A stretch of DNA of 64,000 nt. Source: Solimicrobium sp040544425 (lineage in GTDB: Bacteria > Pseudomonadota > Gammaproteobacteria > Burkholderiales > Burkholderiaceae_D). The position numbers and the translations under genes are program-made. Below the pieces are notes generated by a model, which worked only from the letters and a program-made list of their open reading frames with translations, searched no databases and was not told the DNA's origin. The stretch spans positions 62,001-126,000 of the forward strand of contig JBEONO010000002.1 in the NCBI GenBank assembly GCA_040544425.1. Direction: 5' to 3'. How positions within the stretch are numbered: the stretch's first letter is position 1; each line of letters begins with the position of its first letter. Shown here in pieces: positions 55,729 through 64,000 of this stretch.

Positions 55729-56892
55729 TTATTCAAGTTGATTTGACTCGTGTTGATCGCTCTTTGATTCAGTACCGTTAAAACCTAGCTGCTCCGCAAA
55801 TTCACAGAGCGCGACACGTAATTCGTTCATGCCCTGTCCTGTTTTTGCGCTCAAAAAAATCCGCTGTATTTTATCATACTCATTGCGCTCAATTCCCGGC
55901 TCCAGATCAGCCAGATCGATCTTATTCCAGACCATTAACTGCGGGATATGGTCCGCACCGATTTCTTCCAGTACCTGATTTACTTGTGCGATCTGCTCCA
56001 GACGCGCAGGGCTCGACGCGTCAACCACATGCAGCAGTAAATCCGCATGAATTGTCTCTTCCAGCGTTGCGCGGAACGCGGCAACCAATTGATGCGGCAA
56101 TTCACGAATGAAGCCAACGGTGTCTGAAACTACAATCTGACCTATCTCGCCGAGATAAACGCGACGCGAGGTCGTGTCCAGCGTAGCGAACAGTTGGTCG
56201 GCCGTATAGGCTCCCGCCTTGGTCAACACATTAAAAAGTGTCGACTTGCCGGCGTTGGTATACCCAACCAAAGACACCGAAAATACCCGACTGCGTCCTC
56301 TTGCACGACGCTGCGTCTCACGTTGCCGTTGCAATTTGTTTAATTTCTCTTTGAGAGCCTTGACCCGATCGCCGAGCAGGCGCCGATCCGTTTCAAGCTG
56401 CGTTTCACCCGGTCCGCGCAAACCAATACCGCCTTTTTGCCGTTCCAAGTGAGTCCAGCCACGAATTAACCGAGTTGCAAGGTGCTGTAGTTGAGCAAGT
56501 TCGACCTGAACTTTACCTTCGTGGCTTTTGGCTCGTTGCGCAAAAATATCAAGAATTAAGCTGGTCCGGTCCAAGACGCGTATCTGCAGGTGCTTTTCCA
56601 AATTACGCTGTTGAGCAGGACTTAACGCATGGTTGAAAATAATAATATCGATCTGGTGGTCGACAGCAGCAAGTTTAATTTCCTCTGCCTTACCACTACC
56701 GACATACAAGGCTGAATCTGGACTGGCGCGTTTACATGTAATCGTGGATATTGGCGTAGCACCGGCGGACAGCGTCAGAAGAGCAAGTTCTTCCAAACTC
56801 GAATCAAAGTCAGACTTACCAAAATCCACACCCACCAAAATCGCACGGATGCCCGAATGACTGCCCAACTCTTTTTCTGACTTAGTACTCAA
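55729..56892 (-). CDS. hflX: GTPase HflX (non-ATG start)
   Basis: Ribosome-associated GTPase that splits stalled or stressed 50S/70S particles. G1 motif GYTNAGKSTLFN; N-terminal HflX domain with RAILVGVDFG and YVGSGKAEEI; glycine-rich loop LRGPGETQLETDRR. After the hfq stop no in-frame ATG exists before the core domain. The nearest usable start is TTG 56892 (387 aa); another TTG lies 8 codons later. The open frame to 57054 runs inside hfq and is rejected. Confidence 0.93.
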   Translation of the reverse strand: MSTKSEKELGSHSGIRAILVGVDFGKSDFDSSLEELALLTLSAGATPISTITCKRASPDSALYVGSGKAEEIKLAAVDHQIDIIIFNHALSPAQQRNLEKHLQIRVLDRTSLILDIFAQRAKSHEGKVQVELAQLQHLATRLIRGWTHLERQKGGIGLRGPGETQLETDRRLLGDRVKALKEKLNKLQRQRETQRRARGRSRVFSVSLVGYTNAGKSTLFNVLTKAGAYTADQLFATLDTTSRRVYLGEIGQIVVSDTVGFIRELPHQLVAAFRATLEETIHADLLLHVVDASSPARLEQIAQVNQVLEEIGADHIPQLMVWNKIDLADLEPGIERNEYDKIQRIFLSAKTGQGMNELRVALCEFAEQLGFNGTESKSDQHESNQLE

Positions 56893-56926
56893 CTTATTGG
56901 ACAGCTTGGTGACAACCTCAATGTCA

Positions 56927-57163
56927 TTACTCAGACTCAGGCTCCGCTGGCAAATTGACTGCTCGTGCTGGCACGACCGTTGAAATCGCGTGTTTGTAAA
57001 CCATTTGAGTGACCGTATTACGCAGCAGCACCACGTATTGATCGAAAGATTCAATATGACCTTGTAACTTGATGCCGTTCACAAGATAAATTGAAACCGG
57101 AATATGCTCTTTGCGTAAAGCGTTTAGAAATGGGTCTTGTAACAATTGCCCTTTGTTGCTCAT
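56927..57163 (-). CDS. hfq: RNA chaperone Hfq
   Basis: Sm-like hexamer that pairs small RNAs with mRNAs. 78 aa: QDPFLNALRKEHIPVSIYLV is the Sm1 core and YKHAIST the Sm2 core, with a short acidic tail (PESE) as in betaproteobacteria. GGAG lies 5 bases upstream of the ATG. The order der, hfq, hflX, hflK, hflC is conserved; a 131-base gap after der probably holds its own promoter. Confidence 0.97.
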   Translation of the reverse strand: MSNKGQLLQDPFLNALRKEHIPVSIYLVNGIKLQGHIESFDQYVVLLRNTVTQMVYKHAISTVVPARAVNLPAEPESE

Positions 57164-57294
57164 AGCAGCTCCATAGTGTTGTTGTAGTGCGGAGTTGAGG
57201 ACGTTATCGGATTTTTCAATACCTGTCCAAGAAACTACGCAATTAAGTATATACGAGCAAATCGCTCATCTTGTTAAAAAGTTTAAGTCTACGA

Positions 57295-58635
57295 TTATTT
57301 TTCAGCTTTTGAAAAGGGATTTTTACTAGACTTCATTTCAATTCGCAGCGGCGTACCGACCAACGAAAAAGTTTCTCTGAAATGTTTTTCCAGGTAGCGT
57401 TTATAAACATCCCCTACAGCATCCAAAGCATTGCCGTGGATCACGATAATCGGTGGATTTTGCCCGCCTTGGTGAGCATACCTCAATTTCGGGCGGATCG
57501 AACCTTTGCGTCTTGGTTGCTGGTGCTCAACTGCTTCAATTAATGCCCGGGTTAATTTGGGCGTGGACAGATTCGCGGTTGCGGCAGCATAAGCCTGATT
57601 CACTGATTTCATCATTGGTCCGATCCCCGTCGACTTCATCGCTGAAACGAAATGAAATTTTGCGAAAGACAGGAATCCAAGTTTGCGCTCAATATCGCTT
57701 TTTATTTCGTCGCGGCGATCGCTTTGCAGGCCATCCCATTTGTTGACCCCGACTACCAGGGCGCGGCCAGACTCCAGAATAAAGCCTGCAATATGGGCAT
57801 CCTGCTCTGATATATCTTGTTGCGCGTCCAGCAATAGCAGTACCACGTTTGCTTCCGAGATGGATTGCAATGTCTTGACTACCGAAAACTTTTCGATTGC
57901 CTCAAAAACTTTTCCACGCCGACGAATCCCTGCGGTATCGATCAGGGTGTAATTTTGGCCATCCCGTTCAAAGGCGATTTCAATTGAATCACGAGTTGTG
58001 CCGGGCATATCAAACGCAATAACCCGCTCTTCGCCCAACAGCGTATTGACCAAGGTAGATTTGCCGACATTCGGCCGACCCACAATGGCCAACTTGATCC
58101 CATGATCTTTCTGTTCAGGTTCGACTTCATCACTTCGCTGGGAAAATACAATATCCAATGCTTCCGTGACCAGGTCCGAAACACCATCTCCGTGTGCGGC
58201 TGAAATAACATAGGGATCACCCAGACCCAACTCGTAAAAATCAGCCGTGACCGAGGTATATTTCATGCCTTCGGCTTTGTTTACCACCAACATCACCGAT
58301 CTTCCAGATTTACGTAAGAAATCAGTGATCGTCTTGTCATGCGGCGTCATACCTTGCCGACCATCGACGATAAAAATGATGACATCAGCTTCCGCAACCG
58401 CTTGCTTGGTTTGCTTGGCCATTTCAAACATGATGCCTTCTTTGGCAACAGGTTCAAATCCGCCCGTGTCAATCACCAGAAATGGACGTTCACCAACCCG
58501 GCCTTCGCCATAATGTCGGTCACGTGTTAAACCAGGCAGATCAGCTACCAATGCATCGCGTGAGCGGGTTAGCCGATTAAACAGCGTGGATTTGCCAACG
58601 TTAGGTCGACCTATTAGTGCAATTACCGGTTTCAT
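57295..58635 (-). CDS. der: Ribosome assembly GTPase Der (EngA)
   Basis: Double GTPase for 50S subunit assembly, 446 aa. Two G domains: G1 motifs GRPNVGKSTLFN (about 8-19) and GRPNVGKSTLVN (about 186-197). NKAEG and NKWDG serve as G4 motifs. The KH-like C-terminal domain contains KLRYAHQGGQNPP and a basic tail. It starts 3 bases after the bamB stop in reading direction. Confidence 0.97.
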   Translation of the reverse strand: MKPVIALIGRPNVGKSTLFNRLTRSRDALVADLPGLTRDRHYGEGRVGERPFLVIDTGGFEPVAKEGIMFEMAKQTKQAVAEADVIIFIVDGRQGMTPHDKTITDFLRKSGRSVMLVVNKAEGMKYTSVTADFYELGLGDPYVISAAHGDGVSDLVTEALDIVFSQRSDEVEPEQKDHGIKLAIVGRPNVGKSTLVNTLLGEERVIAFDMPGTTRDSIEIAFERDGQNYTLIDTAGIRRRGKVFEAIEKFSVVKTLQSISEANVVLLLLDAQQDISEQDAHIAGFILESGRALVVGVNKWDGLQSDRRDEIKSDIERKLGFLSFAKFHFVSAMKSTGIGPMMKSVNQAYAAATANLSTPKLTRALIEAVEHQQPRRKGSIRPKLRYAHQGGQNPPIIVIHGNALDAVGDVYKRYLEKHFRETFSLVGTPLRIEMKSSKNPFSKAEK

Positions 58636-58638
58636 TAA

Positions 58639-59769
58639 TTAATCGATCGCTAACGCGACGATTTCTCCTTGACTTGTTTGAAATACTACGTTTTTTCCCG
58701 CCAAAATAGGCGTGGTAATAATTGGACTGCCATCTGTCGACATGCGAGCCAAAAAAGAACCTTCTTCACGAGACAGAAAGTGAATATACCCCTGATAATC
58801 ACCAACTATCACCGCTTGTCCGAATGAAATCGGCGTCGATACTTTTCGGTACGCCAATTTATCATTTTTCCATTCGCTTAAACCTGCATTGCGACTAAAG
58901 GCATTGACCGTTCCTTTGTCATCCACCGCAAAGACGAACCGTTCATCGGCCGAAATACCCATATTTGTCGACAGCGCCTTACCCCAGCGCATCACACCGG
59001 TTTTGATATCAAAGCAGGACACCTTACCTTGAAAAGCTGCCGCACAAACATCAGAACCGATCACAACCGGGATACCGGATACGTCTGCAACCCGTTCCAG
59101 TTCGGTAGCGCCTTTCGGCTCACCGACAGAGGCTTCCCAACGCACACTGCCACTGGCCAATCCAACCGCAATCAATTTCCCGCCAGGCAAGCCGATATAG
59201 ACGGTATTGTCAGAAATAACCATGCCTACCGCGCTGCGCAAGATCAGGCTGGGCAAAGTGCGCTCGATTAACCAACGACGCTTACCGGTAGACAAATCAT
59301 AGGCTGCAATGTGGTTATCAATACTGCGCACCACAACGACGCCATCACCAATGACGGGGGCAGACAATATTTCGCTCGATGCCTGGGCCTGCCACTTCAG
59401 TTTCCCATCCAGGCCATACAGGAGCACGATGCCTTTGTCTGCGACCACGGCCAGCGAGCTGCTGTCTGCACCGACGCCTGCGGTCAAAATCTTATCAGCG
59501 TCAATCCGCCAGATTTCGCGTCCGGTGGCATTATCGATCCTGTAAATATAGCCGTTGGAAGCCGCAGTAAATACGCTGTCGTCAACAAAAACCGGTGTGA
59601 AAGTGAAACCCTCGGCCGATCCTATACTGTTCGACCAGACCTTTTTTATGGACATGGTTTGTTTAAAGTCCACCAGCGCAGTGGGCGGGTTTTTCGGCTC
59701 TTTGAACCACGAGCAACCAGTCAACCCAACCAACGCAACCAGACAAATCCAATTTATCACTCTACGCAT
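58639..59769 (-). CDS. bamB: Outer membrane assembly lipoprotein BamB
   Basis: Part of the BAM complex that inserts outer membrane proteins. 376 aa from ATG 59769, chosen because it gives a lipoprotein signal ending LTGC (Cys19); the open frame to 59841 overlaps the upstream gene. Eight-bladed PQQ-type propeller repeats are visible, e.g. GYIYRIDNATGREIWR and GKVSCFDIKTGVMRWGK. Confidence 0.94.
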   Translation of the reverse strand: MRRVINWICLVALVGLTGCSWFKEPKNPPTALVDFKQTMSIKKVWSNSIGSAEGFTFTPVFVDDSVFTAASNGYIYRIDNATGREIWRIDADKILTAGVGADSSSLAVVADKGIVLLYGLDGKLKWQAQASSEILSAPVIGDGVVVVRSIDNHIAAYDLSTGKRRWLIERTLPSLILRSAVGMVISDNTVYIGLPGGKLIAVGLASGSVRWEASVGEPKGATELERVADVSGIPVVIGSDVCAAAFQGKVSCFDIKTGVMRWGKALSTNMGISADERFVFAVDDKGTVNAFSRNAGLSEWKNDKLAYRKVSTPISFGQAVIVGDYQGYIHFLSREEGSFLARMSTDGSPIITTPILAGKNVVFQTSQGEIVALAID

Positions 59770-59779
59770 ATTTTTCTTT

Positions 59780-60454
59780 TCAACCTTTATTTGCAGGCTT
59801 ATTTGCGGACTCGCTTGCTGACTTTGCGCCGCCGATTGCATCGAGCTTCAATTGAATCAATTGGAACGCCGGACTTTTATCAGTGCTTTTATCTAATGCC
59901 GCCTGATATGCCGAACGAGCCTCGTCGAGTTTATTCTGGGCGACGAAGATATCGCCTTTTCGATCGTCAACCATACTGACCAGTTCCACAGGAAAATCGC
60001 CGGACAATACTTTCAGCGCTTCATCGTAGGATTTCTCATCCAGTAAAATACCTGCCATCCTGATTTTTGCCAATGACTTGAATTCTGCGGTTTTGCCATG
60101 CTCCTGCACCCAATTCAATTGTGCTTTGGCCGTCTTCACGTCGTTACTGTCAAAAGCGTATTTAGCGGCCAGCATGCTCGCCATTTGTGCGTAATAGGTG
60201 GTCGAGAATTTGTCTTGAATATCTGCGACAGCGCGCAAGACTTTAGTCTGGTCTTTATTTTGAACCGCTTTCTGAACTTCTTCATAAAGTACAGAAGCTT
60301 GCACGGCTTGCTTGGACTGATAGACGCCCCAGGCTTTCCAACCTGAAAACCCTGCCAAAATAGCGATCATTATCCAGGTAATGATATTGCCGTATTGATT
60401 CCACCATGCTTTAAGAGCGTCGAGTTGCTCTTGTTCTTCGTGATCGTATGCCAT
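59780..60454 (-). CDS. YfgM-family SecYEG-ancillary TPR membrane protein
   Basis: Inner membrane protein with periplasmic TPR-like repeats, 224 aa. Membrane helix about 26-44 (ITWIMIAILAGFSGWKAWG), then helical repeats with AGILLDEKSYDEALKVLSG. In E. coli YfgM works with PpiD at the translocon. It lies between hisS and bamB, its standard position. Confidence 0.92.
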   Translation of the reverse strand: MAYDHEEQEQLDALKAWWNQYGNIITWIMIAILAGFSGWKAWGVYQSKQAVQASVLYEEVQKAVQNKDQTKVLRAVADIQDKFSTTYYAQMASMLAAKYAFDSNDVKTAKAQLNWVQEHGKTAEFKSLAKIRMAGILLDEKSYDEALKVLSGDFPVELVSMVDDRKGDIFVAQNKLDEARSAYQAALDKSTDKSPAFQLIQLKLDAIGGAKSASESANKPANKG

Positions 60455-60477
60455 GTATGTGTCTGCTTATTGATTGA

Positions 60478-61827
60478 TTAATGATGTGTATGACTGCAAT
60501 TTTCATGGTCGTGATCGTCTTGCCCCGTAATTTGATCGACCAAATAATCAACTACGGACTCGAATGGAACAGCAGCCTGATTATTTTCCATATCATCTGC
60601 CCGCAATGCTTTCACCATTGCCTTGCCTTGTACGACTTCATCCTCGCCAACAATCACGGCAAAGCTTGCGCCGCTGGCATCAGCACGCTTCATTTGTGAC
60701 TTAAAACTTCCAATTCCTGCTTGCGTTGCGCAATGTAGCACAACATCCAAGCCAGCATCACGCATTCTTTCCGCCAACACAAAACATTGCATCTGCCCTG
60801 CTTCGGTCTGATGCACCAAATAGATATCGCATTGATTGGGAGCATGGGTTTCACCGGACAGCTTCATCAGCTCCAATATCCGTTCAATTCCCATGGCAAA
60901 ACCGCAAGATGGCGTCTCTTTGCCACCAAACATGGTGACCAGTGTGTCGTACCGGCCTCCTGCGCAAATCGTACCCTGTGCACCGAGCTCATCCGATACC
61001 CATTCAAACACGGTGCGATTGTAATAGTCCAAGCCACGCACCAGACGGGGATTAATCGTGAATACAATACTGTTATGGCGCAAAATCGCCTGAACACCCT
61101 CAAAATGCTTTAATGACTCCTCACCCAGATAATCGATCAATTTGGGGGCGGCGTTGACCAAAGTTTGCATTGCAGGATTTTTTGTATCAAGGATGCGTAG
61201 TGGATTGGAATAGAGACGGCGTGTCGCCTCAGTATCCAATTGGTCTTTGTGCTGTTCAAAATACGCAATCAGATCTGCGCGGTGCTTCAGGCGTTCCTCG
61301 GCGTCACCAATCGAATTCAATTCAAGGCGAACCTGATTTAAACCCAAATCATCCCACAGTCTTTGGCACATCATGATCAACTCGGCATCAATATCGGGGC
61401 CGGTAAATCCTAAGGCTTCTGCCCCTAGTTGAAAAAACTGACGATATCGACCACGCTGCGGTTTCTCATGGCGAAACATGGGACCGGTGTACCACAATCG
61501 TTTGGGACCTTCATAGGTCAAATTGTGCTCTATGGCAGCTCTGACGACACCCGCAGTATTTTCCGGACGCAAAGTAAGTTTGTCGCCATTCATGGCATCT
61601 TCAAACGAATACATCTCTTTTTCAACAACATCAGTGACGGCACCAAGGCCACGGGCAAACAGCGAAGTTTGTTCCACAATTGGTGTTCTGATTTGCTGAA
61701 ACCCGTAGCTTCTGAACACAGATTGCGAGGTATTTTCAAATAATTCCCACATCGGCGCGTCTGCAGGGAGCATGTCATTCATGCCCTTGATCGCCGTGAT
61801 TTTTTCTAGCTTCTTGTTTTCGGACAT
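60478..61827 (-). CDS. hisS: Histidyl-tRNA synthetase HisS
   Basis: Class II synthetase for tRNA-His, 449 aa. Motif 2 YTGPMFRHEKPQRGRYRQF, histidine-binding loops LVRGLDYYNRTVFEW and AGGRYDTL, and an anticodon-binding domain at the C-terminus. An unusual last 15 residues are rich in His, Asp and Asn (DDHDHENCSHTHH), looking like a metal-binding tail. Follows ispG by 11 bases. Confidence 0.96.
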   Translation of the reverse strand: MSENKKLEKITAIKGMNDMLPADAPMWELFENTSQSVFRSYGFQQIRTPIVEQTSLFARGLGAVTDVVEKEMYSFEDAMNGDKLTLRPENTAGVVRAAIEHNLTYEGPKRLWYTGPMFRHEKPQRGRYRQFFQLGAEALGFTGPDIDAELIMMCQRLWDDLGLNQVRLELNSIGDAEERLKHRADLIAYFEQHKDQLDTEATRRLYSNPLRILDTKNPAMQTLVNAAPKLIDYLGEESLKHFEGVQAILRHNSIVFTINPRLVRGLDYYNRTVFEWVSDELGAQGTICAGGRYDTLVTMFGGKETPSCGFAMGIERILELMKLSGETHAPNQCDIYLVHQTEAGQMQCFVLAERMRDAGLDVVLHCATQAGIGSFKSQMKRADASGASFAVIVGEDEVVQGKAMVKALRADDMENNQAAVPFESVVDYLVDQITGQDDHDHENCSHTHH

Positions 61828-61838
61828 ACCAACATTAC

Positions 61839-63098
61839 CTAACCATAGTGGGACTGCACATAATCTAAGACAATTTCCTGAAACTCTTTGGCGATCTTGT
61901 CACCTCTGAGGGTCACGGTCTTCACACCATCGACAAATACTGGCGCGGCGGGCGACTCCCCGGTACCGGGTAGGCTAATACCAATATTGGCATGCTTGGA
62001 CTCACCGGGACCGTTGACAATACATCCCATCACCGCCACATTCATCCCCTCCACTCCGGGGTACTGGGTTTTCCAAACCGGCATCTGGTCGCGCAGGTAG
62101 GTTTGAATATCATCGGCCAGCTCCTGAAACACCGTCGATGTAGTTCTGCCACAACCAGGACATGCAATCACCATAGGCGTAAATTTACGCAAGCCCATGG
62201 TTTGCAAAATCTCCTGACCGACGATCACTTCTTTGCAACGATCTCCGCCAGGTTCGGGCGTCAATGAAATGCGGATCGTGTCGCCGATTCCTTCCTGCAG
62301 AAGTACCGACAATGCCGCAGTTGAAGCAACGATACCCTTGCTGCCCATACCGGCTTCTGTCAGTCCCAGGTGCAGCGGATAATCACAGCGCTTACCCAAC
62401 TCCCGGTAAACTGCAATCAGATCTTGCACGCCCGAGACTTTGCAGGACAAAATAATTTTGTCGCCCGCCAACCCTAACTCTTCCGCGCGAACTGCATTTT
62501 CCAATGCAGATACGATTAACGCTTCATACATGACTGCCTGTGCCGACCACGGATCCGCACGCTGTGCGTTCTCATCCATAATGCGCGCCAACAGACCCTG
62601 ATCCAGGCTGCCCCAATTGACGCCAATACGCACTGGTTTGTTATAACGTGCGGCGATTTCAATCATTTGTGCAAACTGACTGTCGCGCTTTGCGCCCTTC
62701 CCCACATTACCGGGATTAATACGATATTTGGACAATGCCTGGGCGCATTCCGGAAAATCTTTCAGCAAGGTGTGCCCGTTGTAGTGAAAATCGCCCACTA
62801 ACGGCACATCAATTCCCATGCGATCCAGTTGCTCGCGAAGACCGGCAACCGCTTGCGCCGCCTCCGGAGTATTGACCGTGATGCGCACCAGTTCCGAGCC
62901 AGCCCGCGCTAATTCTTTAACTTGAATTGCCGTGCCAATCGCATCAACTGTGTCTGTGTTCGTCATGGACTGAATTACGATCGGCGCGTCTCCGCCAACG
63001 ACCACCTGCCGACTGCCATGTTCAATCACGACTGACCGGCTTTGCCTTCTTTTTGCCGCCCCAGACGCTATCGGGTCATTCACTTTTTCTACTGTCAT
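61839..63098 (-). CDS. ispG: 4-hydroxy-3-methylbut-2-enyl diphosphate synthase IspG
   Basis: Iron-sulfur enzyme of the MEP isoprenoid pathway. 419 aa from ATG 63098, 7 bases after the rodZ stop; longer starts would overlap rodZ. The cluster ligands are in ACPGCGRTT and CIVNGPGE. PIVIQSMTNTDTVD marks the N-terminal TIM barrel. The length is the proteobacterial two-domain form. Confidence 0.95.
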   Translation of the reverse strand: MTVEKVNDPIASGAAKRRQSRSVVIEHGSRQVVVGGDAPIVIQSMTNTDTVDAIGTAIQVKELARAGSELVRITVNTPEAAQAVAGLREQLDRMGIDVPLVGDFHYNGHTLLKDFPECAQALSKYRINPGNVGKGAKRDSQFAQMIEIAARYNKPVRIGVNWGSLDQGLLARIMDENAQRADPWSAQAVMYEALIVSALENAVRAEELGLAGDKIILSCKVSGVQDLIAVYRELGKRCDYPLHLGLTEAGMGSKGIVASTAALSVLLQEGIGDTIRISLTPEPGGDRCKEVIVGQEILQTMGLRKFTPMVIACPGCGRTTSTVFQELADDIQTYLRDQMPVWKTQYPGVEGMNVAVMGCIVNGPGESKHANIGISLPGTGESPAAPVFVDGVKTVTLRGDKIAKEFQEIVLDYVQSHYG

Positions 63099-63105
63099 CC
63101 CAGAC

Positions 63106-64000
63106 TCACTTAACACTGATGCTTGCGACATTATTGCCAGGCTGCGCAGGCAAGACCAAATTCTGACCACGCAATTTAGCTTCAACACCCGGCGCGTTTC
63201 CAAATACAAGATTCAAGGGTTCATTGACGGCGATTACCTCTTCCGACCCTGCTTTATAAATTCTCGAGGTTACAACTGACCCGTTCAGGCGTTTGATCTG
63301 CACCCATGAATCCTGTTTGAAACTCAATGCCAATGCCTGACTCAACGGCACATCAGCGCGTTCAGCTTGCGTGGGGCCAGCATTACTGGCAGGCGAAATT
63401 CCAACCGGATCAGAAGGTCCAGTCGTCGAATTTTTTTCGTTGCCATTATCCGTCAAACCCGGAACCAGCTTTTGTGCGACTTCAGGCTGAACATCCTGCA
63501 CGCCCGTCTGCGAATTTTTATCCGCGCTCACGACGTCTGGTTGTTCGACCACTTTTTCCGCGCCGGGCGTGTAGAACCCACGCACAAAACTTGCCAATTC
63601 AGTCCGATAGACAAACAAACCAACCAGACATAAAAATACCAAAATCAATCCACCAATAATTTTTTGCGAATTATTACTGTGTTTGCCTAATATTGGCATC
63701 CGTCCAGCAGGAAATGGCATATCCAGTTTCGGTCTATCGGCCGGCTTACCTGGGAGCTTTTCAATTTCATTGGTCAATTCTTGCAAAAGTGCCGCCGAAT
63801 CAATCTTCAAAATTTTGGCATAGGTCCGGACAATCCCGCGCACGGTAATTAAATCCGGGAAAACTGTGTAATTTCCAGCTTCGATTTCCATGATCTGGCG
63901 CGGCGACCATTTTAACTGTCCTGCTATCTGCTCGACAGACAGATCTTGCTGGGTGCGGGCCCACGCCAGCTGTTCGCCGACTGTCAATTTTTTCGCGGGC
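63106..64000 (-). CDS. rodZ: Cytoskeletal anchor protein RodZ (partial, 5' end off window)
   Basis: Membrane protein linking MreB filaments to the cell-wall machinery. The frame remains open at the right edge, so the true start is outside the window; a TTG at 63987 is not trusted. Cro/CI-type helix-turn-helix at the N-terminus (LSVEQIAGQLKWSPRQIMEI), then a Pro/Lys-rich linker, one membrane helix (IIGGLILVFLCLVGLFVY), a low-complexity periplasmic region and a C-terminal DUF4115 domain (QDSWVQIKRLNGSVV). Confidence 0.92.
   Translation of the reverse strand, partial: PAKKLTVGEQLAWARTQQDLSVEQIAGQLKWSPRQIMEIEAGNYTVFPDLITVRGIVRTYAKILKIDSAALLQELTNEIEKLPGKPADRPKLDMPFPAGRMPILGKHSNNSQKIIGGLILVFLCLVGLFVYRTELASFVRGFYTPGAEKVVEQPDVVSADKNSQTGVQDVQPEVAQKLVPGLTDNGNEKNSTTGPSDPVGISPASNAGPTQAERADVPLSQALALSFKQDSWVQIKRLNGSVVTSRIYKAGSEEVIAVNEPLNLVFGNAPGVEAKLRGQNLVLPAQPGNNVASISVK

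Overview
The window reads as a chromosomal segment of a betaproteobacterium, most likely Burkholderiales and probably close to Oxalobacteraceae (Undibacterium/Herminiimonas-like). This rests on the conserved block rodZ-ispG-hisS-yfgM-bamB-der-hfq-hflX-hflK-hflC-hisZ-purA, on rnr-rlmB-cysE, on cysS-alkA / accA-tilS-lysC, on the tandem cyclophilins followed by lpxH, and on moderate GC content by eye. No rRNA, CRISPR array, insertion sequence, integrase or phage gene was seen. Two tRNA genes are present: Ser(GCU), minus strand, and Leu(CAG), plus strand.

Layout. 1-5.5 kb: malonate decarboxylase operon mdcA-B-C-D-E (minus, cut by the left edge) with its LysR regulator; a LysR-type operator and promoter can be seen upstream of mdcA. 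5.5-13.3 kb: a signalling block with an orphan solute-binding lipoprotein overlapping a Cache-HAMP-PAS-GGDEF-EAL protein, a flavodoxin-like quinone reductase, an EAL-CBS-GGDEF protein and an isochorismatase-like hydrolase. 13.5-14.4 kb: an AT-rich patch with one small membrane protein, next to tRNA-Ser. 14.6-27.1 kb: housekeeping genes lysC, tilS, accA, alkA-like, cysS, then divergently a TPR protein plus L,D-transpeptidase pair, ppiA, ppiB, lpxH and an S41 protease lipoprotein. 27.4-29.5 kb: a MarC membrane protein and an AraC regulator. 30.0-38.8 kb: an accessory envelope/secretion locus. 39.3-42 kb: its likely LuxR/MalT-type ATPase regulator. 42-46 kb: PBP7-type peptidase, APC permease, MEKHLA protein, and a pseudogene coupled to cysE. 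46-64 kb: the conserved block named above.

The most interesting part is 30.0-38.8 kb. Four exported proteins encoded in one direction carry, just after the signal peptide or membrane anchor, the pattern L-x-x-x-E/A-L-x-x-V-x-G/A-Q/R. This closely resembles the double-glycine leader (LSxxELxxIxGG) that C39 peptidases cleave. The convergent operon encodes a Sec-exported, stand-alone C39 peptidase with Cys, His and Asp in place, beside a beta-barrel of the type used for export in Fap amyloid systems, a FadL-type barrel and a DUF2059 protein. One of the four proteins has an MshEN-like (potential c-di-GMP-binding) domain on its cytoplasmic side. The first gene has codon use typical of an abundant protein. 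I infer an envelope fibre or surface-protein system whose subunits are trimmed by a periplasmic C39 peptidase. This is a hypothesis drawn from motif and gene context.
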